A stretch of DNA of 19,494 bases. It comes from Spirochaetaceae bacterium (GTDB lineage Bacteria > Spirochaetota > Spirochaetia > SZUA-6 > Bin103). The translations under genes were made by a program, and so were the position numbers. Where the stretch lies: contig JAPPNY010000027.1 of NCBI GenBank assembly GCA_028818385.1, forward strand, positions 2,613-22,106, written 5' to 3'. Shown piece after piece: positions 14,372-19,494 of the stretch. Under the pieces are notes generated by a model. It was not told the DNA's origin. It searched no databases and saw only the letters and a list, made by a program, of their open reading frames with translations. Within the stretch, counting starts at the first letter, position 1. Each line of letters starts with the position of its first letter.

Positions 14372-16012
14372 ATGAAACGAGTACTGTTCGCGACATGCGC
14401 CGCAGCGCTGCTGCTGGCGCCGATGGCCCTGTGGGCCGAAGGCCAGGACGAGGCGGCGGCCGACGTCACCGAGATGACGTGGATGAGTCAGTACGCCGAC
14501 TCCTACGCCTACAAGGACATGCAGGAACGCTTCGGCGTGACGGTCACCAGCAACGAGATCTTCGAGAACGACAGCGAGAGGCGCAATGCGATGCTGGCCG
14601 CCGGCGAGCAGCCGGACTTCGGCAACTTCTGGGGTAATCCCGTCGAGTTCTATCAGGACGGGGTGACGCGCGCCATACCCAAGGCGTGGATCCGCGAATA
14701 CGCGCCCAACCTCACCCAGATGTACGACAACTATCCGCTGGCGTGGAACACGTGGGAGAATCCCGACAATCCCGACGAGTTGCTGGCGATCAACGGCATC
14801 TCACTGAACACGGACGGCAACCTGATGCTGCCGTTCTTCCGCTACGACCATGCCACCGAGGCGGGGCTGGAGCTTCCCGGCTATGACGAGGGCAAGGTCT
14901 CCCTGGACGTGTACGGCCGAGTCCACTACTACGAGTACGACATGACCTGGGACGAGATGGGCAACCTGCTGCGCGGCTTCCGCGACGTGATGCCCGGCAG
15001 CGTCGAGATCCCGCTGGGTGCGTGCAACCTCACCCACTGGTGCCTCAACCAGTGGCTGGGCGCGTTCGGCATCCGCGGCGACGGCACCAACCGCGAGGTG
15101 GACGGCCAGCTCTACTATTTCCATACCGACCCCGGGATGAAGGAGTTCATCAAGGCGTTCGGAGCGTGGTTCGGCGAGGGGCTGATCGATCGCGAGCTGC
15201 CCACCCTGAACCGCGACAAGTACTGGGAGAAGGGCCAGGCCGGCCTGTACGGCGTGCAGTCGGAGCCCTACACGAACGCGGGCCAGACCTACGCCATGTA
15301 TCGAACTCCCAACAACATGGTGCCTGACGAGGAGCTGGGTCAGCCCGGCGCCGAGGTGGTGGGCATCCCGCCGATCATCGGCCCCGGCGGTGAGCGCGGT
15401 GGCCGCGCCTATTCCGCGATCGCGGGCGTCGGCAATTACAAGTTCTATGCCAGCGATTCGGTGTCGGACGCCAAGCTGATCAAGATGCTGGAGATGCTCG
15501 ACTTCTACATGGGCACCATGGAGGGCTGGATCATCTTCCGCAATGGCAAGGAAGGCGTCCACTTCGACTGGGACGGCGAACCCTTCGAATCGTTCGCGCG
15601 CGAACGGACGGAGGACAAGCTCCCCGAGGGCGCCGGCCACGGACGGCTTTCGGTCTATCCGGTGTTCTACACCCTGGACCGTTTGAAGATCATCGCGCCC
15701 AGGCCGCTGGCCGACTTCCAAAGCGGCTACGCGCTGGTGGACGGCGGCGTCAACGTGTACACGACCCGGTCGCACCGCGCCGACTTCCGCACCGAGACCG
15801 AATTCGAGGATCTGCGCCAGCGCTTCATGTCCACGCTGAACACGATGTGGAGCGAGTTCTTCTACAAGGGGATCACCGGCCAGATCGACGTCGACGCCGA
15901 GTGGAACGCCTACGTGGAAGCGTGGAACGATGCCGGCGGCGCCGACATCGTCGCCGAGCTCGGCAAGGCGCCGATCGTCGAGGAGTTCCGCCAGGGACGG
16001 TGGGTCTACTGA
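14372..16012 (+). CDS. Extracellular solute-binding protein of the LplB/YtcP importer (YtcQ/LipO-like)
   Basis: A 546-residue periplasmic binding protein that captures the substrate for the two permeases. The signal peptide is MKRVLFATCAAALLLAPMAL plus WA, with cleavage expected after A22, leaving EGQDEAAADV. C9 is too early to be a lipobox, so it is probably a soluble periplasmic protein rather than a lipoprotein. The mature N-terminus TEMTWMSQYADSY, the NDSERRNAMLAAGEQPDFG hinge-lobe segment and the late TEFEDLRQRFMSTLNTMWSEFFYKGITG segment with WNAYVEAWNDAGG are typical of the 500-plus residue family 1 binding proteins paired with LplB-type permeases. Many aromatic residues, as in sugar binders. 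The strong ribosome site and preceding stem-loop suggest higher expression than the permeases. A terminator follows 47 bases after the stop. Confidence 0.93.
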   Translation: MKRVLFATCAAALLLAPMALWAEGQDEAAADVTEMTWMSQYADSYAYKDMQERFGVTVTSNEIFENDSERRNAMLAAGEQPDFGNFWGNPVEFYQDGVTRAIPKAWIREYAPNLTQMYDNYPLAWNTWENPDNPDELLAINGISLNTDGNLMLPFFRYDHATEAGLELPGYDEGKVSLDVYGRVHYYEYDMTWDEMGNLLRGFRDVMPGSVEIPLGACNLTHWCLNQWLGAFGIRGDGTNREVDGQLYYFHTDPGMKEFIKAFGAWFGEGLIDRELPTLNRDKYWEKGQAGLYGVQSEPYTNAGQTYAMYRTPNNMVPDEELGQPGAEVVGIPPIIGPGGERGGRAYSAIAGVGNYKFYASDSVSDAKLIKMLEMLDFYMGTMEGWIIFRNGKEGVHFDWDGEPFESFARERTEDKLPEGAGHGRLSVYPVFYTLDRLKIIAPRPLADFQSGYALVDGGVNVYTTRSHRADFRTETEFEDLRQRFMSTLNTMWSEFFYKGITGQIDVDAEWNAYVEAWNDAGGADIVAELGKAPIVEEFRQGRWVY

Positions 16013-16021
16013 GACCCAGCC

Positions 16022-16043
16022 GGATCACGATTCAGCGTGATCC
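16022..16043 (+). repeat. Perfect 8-bp hairpin upstream of the terminator
   Basis: GGATCACG (16022-16029) and CGTGATCC (16036-16043) pair exactly around a 6-base loop, 9 bases after the binding-protein stop. It has no T run. It probably forms a first stem in the 3' untranslated part, ahead of the real terminator. Confidence 0.65.
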
Positions 16044-16058
16044 TGATGGATCCACACA

Positions 16059-16094
16059 GGGGAGTGGCTGCAAGGCCGCTCCCCTTTTTCTTTT
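16059..16094 (+). terminator. Strong intrinsic terminator of the importer operon
   Basis: GGGGAGTGGC (16059-16068) pairs with GCCGCTCCCC (16075-16084) over 10 positions with one G-U wobble around a 6-base loop. It is followed by TTTTTCTTTT (16085-16094). This is the only canonical rho-independent terminator I found in the window. Confidence 0.92.
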
Positions 16095-16239
16095 CGTTCG
16101 CGTCCCCGTGCAGATCGCAGTCACGTTGCCTTCTTGCCAGCACACGAACATGGCATCACGATGTTCGCGGATGACGACTGGGAGCTTCCAGGTGCGCGCT
16201 CGACCCCTGAGGTTGCACACCGGCATCGGCTCGGTTCGT

Positions 16240-16383
16240 ATGCATGAGCGCGATCAGGAGGCGGAGGAGGAACGGTTCCTCCGCGTCACGCAGCGAGCCC
16301 TGAAGTCGAACGAAGCCGACTTCAGCCGCTTGCGGGACGTTCGCTGGCGAAACCCGCTCACGGGCCAGTTCGGACCGCGATAG
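16240..16383 (+). pseudogene. Probable VapC (PIN toxin) C-terminal remnant
   Basis: The frame ending at TAG 16383 finishes EADFSRLRDVRWRNPLTGQF. This matches the C-terminus of PIN toxins (DFARFPGLRWRNPL style) and the intact VapC in this window (LGFGRFPEVRWENPLA): F, R, VRW and NPL line up without gaps. Upstream of about residue 20 nothing PIN-like is left: no VDAN start, no DAHLAALA helix. A possible ATG at 16240 gives only 47 residues, and the first 18 look unrelated (MHERDQEAEEERF). The gap 16095-16239 before it shows no convincing gene in any frame. Most likely this is the eroded end of a second toxin gene; alternatively a small unrelated protein. Confidence 0.5.
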
Positions 16384-16408
16384 CCGAGCGCGCCAGCCGG
16401 GCGGTGCT

Positions 16409-17929
16409 CTATGCCAGCAAGATCCGAGCGTCGGCCAGCAGCGCCGGCCGCGGCGCGGCGGCGTCCAGGGTCACCTCGATCCGGTTCGCGCCAGGGATGA
16501 TCGCGTCCGGCTCGACGGAGGCCGTTGCCAAGTCGCCCTCGCTTGACTGCAGCACAAGCGCCTGACCGTTGATCGCGGCGCTGACCTGCCCCGCGCCGGC
16601 ATTCCAGATGCGCAGCTCCACCGCCGCCGAGCCAGCCCGCGGCTCTGCCCGTGGATCCTCGCCCACCGTCAGGTACTCCATGACCGGCCGTCCGGGAAAG
16701 AGCTGCCGCGGGTGCTGCGGCGTGAGGGTCGGCACGCGCAGGTAGCTCTCGTGCGGGAAGCCGTCGCCGGCCACCCGCGCCACGCCGCGCACGCTGACGA
16801 AGTAGCGCCGCTCGGCGCTCTGGATCGTGTCCATCTGGCCGAGCTGGCGCAGGATGGGGCTGGACGGGTTGAAGAAATTGTACAGGTACACGCCGTCGGC
16901 GCCGGCACGCCAGACGTTGGCGGCGCGAGCCCGGTAGGAGGCGTCGCCGCCGCGCGCCGTGCGGAAGGTGCCGGTCTTGACGTCGGCCGTGCCCGGCTCG
17001 TTCACGCGCGACTCGTCCAGGGCCGGGTAGACCATGGCGCCGTAGCGGTGTCCCAGCTCGACGGAGGTCTCCCACGGGTTGAGCTGCAGGTAGCCGGCGG
17101 GGATCAGCAGGTCCAGCAGATCATCGGCCAGCCACCGTTCGAGGTCGAGGCCGATCGCCCGGCAGTACGGCACCGAGTCCGGCAGGCGCGCCGCCACCAG
17201 GATCGGGCGACCGCGGCGCTGGCCGACCTCCTCGGTCATGCGGCGGATGCGGCTCACCAGGTCGGTCATCAGGTCTCGTTCGACGCCGCCTGCGGGAAAA
17301 CCGCGGGCCGGCTCACGAAAGAAGACCGGGTGCCGGTAGAAGTCGAGCTCGACTCCGTCCACATCGTAGTTGAGGCAGACCTCTTCCACGAACCGGAAGG
17401 TCAGCTCGCGCACCTCCGGCTCCGCGAAGTCGACCGCCGACCAGCCGCCGTACCGAGGGCGCGTCTCCGGGGTGGCCAGCAGGTACTCCGGGTGGGCCTG
17501 CTTGAAGTCGTTGGCCGCGAACATCTCGGCGGAGTAAGCGGCCCCCTGGCTGTCGTGCGTGTCGTTCATGCGCAGCGACCAGAAGAACTCCCTGCCCTGT
17601 TCGTGGATGAAGTCGTTCATCACGCGCAGCGGATCGATGCCGGCCTCCGCCAGCGCCGCCATCATGTTGCGGTTGTACCACTCGCCTTCGACGGTGAAGA
17701 GTTGCCCGACCTTGGTCAGGTGCGTGAACATCGTGAAGCCCGAGCACCACGTCGCATAGAACACGGTATCCACCTGCGAGCCGGCCAGAGGGCCGGTGCG
17801 GTACTTGAGCAGCTCCTCCTCGGTCGGGGCTTCGATCAGGTAGACCGGTTCGTTGCCGTCGTTGTTGAGGATGATCCGGCGGCGGCGCCGCTTGAGAGCC
17901 TCGCGCTCGGCGCGGAATGCGGCGGTCAT
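16409..17929 (-). CDS. GH10-like (GHL10/DUF4015-type) TIM-barrel protein, putative glycosidase
   Basis: A 506-residue protein with no signal peptide, so probably cytoplasmic. The N-terminal basic stretch LKRRRRRIILNNDGN leads into a barrel-like domain (about 15-400). Conserved-looking blocks are FFWSLRMNDTHD (115-126), HPEYLL (146-151), VDFAEPEVRELTFRFVEEV (166-184) and YDVDGVELDFYRHP (188-201). E194 and D196 at the end of a beta strand are the best candidates for catalysis. A DGVYLYNFFNPSSP block marks a late strand, and the last 110 or so residues look like a beta-sandwich accessory domain. This order fits the family-10-like glycosyl hydrolases; the substrate is unknown and hydrolase activity is inferred. 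The ATG at 17929 overlaps the aminotransferase stop as ATGA; a longer frame to 18073 translates the aminotransferase gene out of frame and is rejected. Confidence 0.75.
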   Translation of the reverse strand: MTAAFRAEREALKRRRRRIILNNDGNEPVYLIEAPTEEELLKYRTGPLAGSQVDTVFYATWCSGFTMFTHLTKVGQLFTVEGEWYNRNMMAALAEAGIDPLRVMNDFIHEQGREFFWSLRMNDTHDSQGAAYSAEMFAANDFKQAHPEYLLATPETRPRYGGWSAVDFAEPEVRELTFRFVEEVCLNYDVDGVELDFYRHPVFFREPARGFPAGGVERDLMTDLVSRIRRMTEEVGQRRGRPILVAARLPDSVPYCRAIGLDLERWLADDLLDLLIPAGYLQLNPWETSVELGHRYGAMVYPALDESRVNEPGTADVKTGTFRTARGGDASYRARAANVWRAGADGVYLYNFFNPSSPILRQLGQMDTIQSAERRYFVSVRGVARVAGDGFPHESYLRVPTLTPQHPRQLFPGRPVMEYLTVGEDPRAEPRAGSAAVELRIWNAGAGQVSAAINGQALVLQSSEGDLATASVEPDAIIPGANRIEVTLDAAAPRPALLADARILLA

Positions 17930-19272
17930 CTGCCCGGCTTCAGTCCGGGCCACATGCCGAAGCCGGGCGGGTTGCCCGTGTCCCCGGCGCGCAGCTCGTC
18001 CGCGTGGGCGATCACCTTGCGGAATGCCATGGCGTAGCGCTCGATCACGTCCGCGCGGTCGTGCTTGAACCACGGCACGTGGAAGGTGCGCGCGTGGATG
18101 CCCTCCGCCACGGGCAGGTCGTCGGTGGCCTGTGCGTTGGTGGGGGCTCCCCGGCCGTACACGTCCACGTCACGGAACAGCGGGTGCAGGTGCAGCGGCA
18201 TGTTGATGCCGGCGCCGAGGCGCCCCACCCCCTCCGCCGCCAGGGCATCCAGGAAGCGGGTCAGCGAGAGTCCGCCCAGCTCCTCGGGCGCGTACAGGCC
18301 GTGCGGGTTGTACCAGCCGCCCATGGTGCTGCCGGTCGCCTCCTCGACGCGGTGGCCGCGGATGCCGGGACAGTCGTCGAGCAGGTCCCAGAACCGGTTC
18401 ATGGCGGACCTGATCTCGCGCTCGCGGTCGTCGTAGTGGCGGAGCTGCCCGCGCCCGATCGCGGCGTTGAGCTGCTGCATCCGGTACTTGTAGCCGCCCA
18501 GGGCGATGCCGGAGCTGCGCACCAGCTCGGGATCGGTGAGCTCGCGTTGCCCACGCGAGTAGTGGCCCCAGGCGAGGGCGCGCTCGTACATGCCGCGGTC
18601 CTGGGTCACCATCACGCCGCCCTCCCCGGCCGGCAGCGCCTTGCCGCTCATCACCGACATCGCCGCGACGGCGCCGAAGGTGCCGACCTTGCGCCCCCGG
18701 TACAGGGCGCCGTGAGCGTGTGAGACGTCCTCCATCACGGCGATGCCGCGCGGCTCCGTGATGGCCAGCACCGCGTCCATGTCGGCGGGGTGGCCGCAGT
18801 AGTGGACGACGACCACGACCTTGGTGCGCGGCGTCAGGCGGCGCTCCAGGTCCTCGGGGTCGATGCACAGCGTGACCGGGTCGATGTCGGCGAAGCGGAC
18901 CGTGGCGCCGAGCGACAGCGCCGGCCCGCACGATGCCCAGTAGGTCGTGCTCTGGCACACCACCTCGTCGCCGGCGCGCACGCCCAGGGCGTACAGCGCC
19001 GCCTGGATGGAGCCGGTGCCGGTGTTGTGGGCCAGCACGTAGTCCACGCCCTGCCACTCGGCGAACTCGGCCTCGAACTGCTTGGTGACGTCGAAGCCGG
19101 ACATGCGCCCGGAGTTCAGCACTTCCAGGACGGCCTGCTCGTCTTCCTCGGTGATGATCGGCCAAGTGAACAGATCGTCCGGGATCGTCGCGGGGTCAAG
19201 TGCGGGCGGACCGCCGAGCAGCGCCGGACGCTGCGCTACGGCGGTATCGGTATCAGCGACTGTAGTGGGCAT
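17926..19272 (-). CDS. DegT/DnrJ/EryC1/StrS family PLP-dependent aminotransferase
   Basis: A 448-residue PLP enzyme of fold type I, the family that transaminates keto-sugars and related compounds. Visible elements: NTGTGSIQAALYAL (83-96) phosphate-binding start, HYCGHPADMD (157-166), EDVSHAHGA (181-189) with D182 expected to hold the PLP ring nitrogen, and MSGKALPAGEGG with K211 as the Schiff-base lysine. YKYRMQQLNAAIG follows as the usual dimer-interface block. All catalytic residues are present. ATG 19272 is chosen because GGAGG lies 5 bases upstream. A GTG at 19356 would add 28 residues and overlap the preceding gene by 4 bases (GTGA), a plausible but weaker alternative. It is coupled to the GH10-like gene by ATGA, suggesting a common sugar pathway. 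Amino-sugar synthesis or sugar catabolism are both possible. Confidence 0.92.
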   Translation of the reverse strand: MPTTVADTDTAVAQRPALLGGPPALDPATIPDDLFTWPIITEEDEQAVLEVLNSGRMSGFDVTKQFEAEFAEWQGVDYVLAHNTGTGSIQAALYALGVRAGDEVVCQSTTYWASCGPALSLGATVRFADIDPVTLCIDPEDLERRLTPRTKVVVVVHYCGHPADMDAVLAITEPRGIAVMEDVSHAHGALYRGRKVGTFGAVAAMSVMSGKALPAGEGGVMVTQDRGMYERALAWGHYSRGQRELTDPELVRSSGIALGGYKYRMQQLNAAIGRGQLRHYDDREREIRSAMNRFWDLLDDCPGIRGHRVEEATGSTMGGWYNPHGLYAPEELGGLSLTRFLDALAAEGVGRLGAGINMPLHLHPLFRDVDVYGRGAPTNAQATDDLPVAEGIHARTFHVPWFKHDRADVIERYAMAFRKVIAHADELRAGDTGNPPGFGMWPGLKPGR

Positions 19273-19277
19273 CGGAA

Positions 19278-19282
19278 CCTCC
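19278..19282 (-). promoter_or_regulatory. Ribosome binding site of the aminotransferase gene
   Basis: GGAGG on the minus strand, 5 bases before ATG 19272. It supports this start over the upstream GTG at 19356. Confidence 0.75.
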
Positions 19283-19352
19283 GCGGCGATCGTATGACTG
19301 AGGCCGGCTCCGAGCAACTGGGCCTGGCTTGAGTACGTGCGGAACGCCGCGC

Positions 19353-19494
19353 TCACGTTACGACGATGGTCCTGGTGCCGACGTACTCGGCCTCCATTGC
19401 GGGCTCGCCGTCCTCCAGAAGGACGAGCTCGACCGCCTGCTCGTTCCTGTCCGGCAATCCCCGGTTTGAGAGAAGGAGCCAGCGGGGAGCGCCT
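19353..19494 (-). CDS. Unidentified protein, C-terminal 46 residues only
   Basis: The minus-strand frame ending at TGA 19355-19353 is open to the window edge. It encodes a beta-rich tail: APRWLLLSNRGLPDRN, then EQAVELVLLEDGEPAMEAEY, then VGTRTIVVT. Alternating hydrophobic residues suggest a C-terminal beta-sandwich, as in many sugar-active enzymes, but this is not enough to name a family. It reads in the same direction as the aminotransferase, 80 bases ahead of its chosen start, so it is probably in the same operon. Confidence 0.6.
   Translation of the reverse strand, partial: GAPRWLLLSNRGLPDRNEQAVELVLLEDGEPAMEAEYVGTRTIVVT

Noticed and set aside
16032..16226. Minus-strand frame of 64 codons in the gene-poor gap
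   Set aside because: It overlaps the terminator, has no recognisable motif and a composition like random sequence.
16266..16282. 7-bp hairpin GGAGGAA / TTCCTCC with a 3-base loop
   Set aside because: There is no T run on either strand after it and it lies inside the toxin remnant, so I do not call it a terminator.
1..19494. tRNA, rRNA, CRISPR arrays, insertion sequences, prophage genes
   Set aside because: Looked for regular repeat-spacer patterns, transposase motifs and conserved RNA stretches; none seen by eye. A tRNAscan/Infernal run would be needed for a firm negative.

Overview
The window is a GC-rich bacterial fragment with about seventeen intact or partial protein genes, one toxin remnant and no RNA genes. 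The codon use is uniformly GC-rich. The best taxonomic hint is the import cassette at 12380-16012. It has the LplB/YtcP/YtcQ-type layout, and its binding protein has a signal peptide ending ALWA followed by EGQDE, a style common in Spirochaetota. A GC-rich spirochaete relative is my guess (inference, about 50%). The 5' end opens with a G/C homopolymer-like stretch that looks like a degraded sequence or contig edge, so the first gene is partial. The last gene on the right is also cut off.

Layout. (1) Positions 1-1979, plus strand: tail of an importer ATPase, a compact beta-class DNA methyltransferase, and a DUF3052 protein. (2) 1992-3098, minus: a DUF4143-type AAA+ ATPase with its own well-formed, apparently leaderless promoter. 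(3) 3191-7630, minus: a tightly packed five-gene operon reading GNAT-like protein, ABC-2 ATPase, ABC-2 permease, ABC-2 permease, zinc-type alcohol dehydrogenase. The junctions are 4 bp, 4 bp, 2 bp and a 4-bp ATGA overlap. (4) 7637-8349, plus: a VapBC toxin-antitoxin pair behind a palindromic promoter. (5) 8457-12325, plus: a lipoprotein-like membrane fusion protein and a 946-residue FtsX-type permease, with no ATPase beside them. (6) 12380-16012, plus: a carbohydrate/oligosaccharide-type ABC importer (two permeases, then the binding protein) with an intercistronic stem-loop, ending in tandem hairpins of which the second is a strong intrinsic terminator. (7) 16095-16383: a gene-poor stretch holding a probable VapC C-terminal remnant. 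(8) 16409-19494, minus: an unidentified partial gene, a DegT/DnrJ/EryC1/StrS aminotransferase and a GH10-like TIM-barrel protein. The last two are joined by an ATGA overlap.

How the genes may work together. Block 3 looks like an exporter of the COG4586/COG4587/COG3694 type, co-translated with two enzymes that could act on its substrate or on resistance to it. Block 6 delivers a sugar-like substrate and must borrow an ATPase from elsewhere. Block 8 could process sugars, possibly related to what block 6 imports, but that link is only inference.

The most unusual points are these: the dehydrogenase has lost the structural-zinc cysteine lobe, the MacA/FtsX-like pair lacks an ATPase, several first-in-operon genes look leaderless, and a 10-bp perfect hairpin sits just before the binding-protein gene. 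I did not find a clearly new multi-gene defence or catalytic system. The best candidate for follow-up is the exporter-enzyme operon at 3191-7630.
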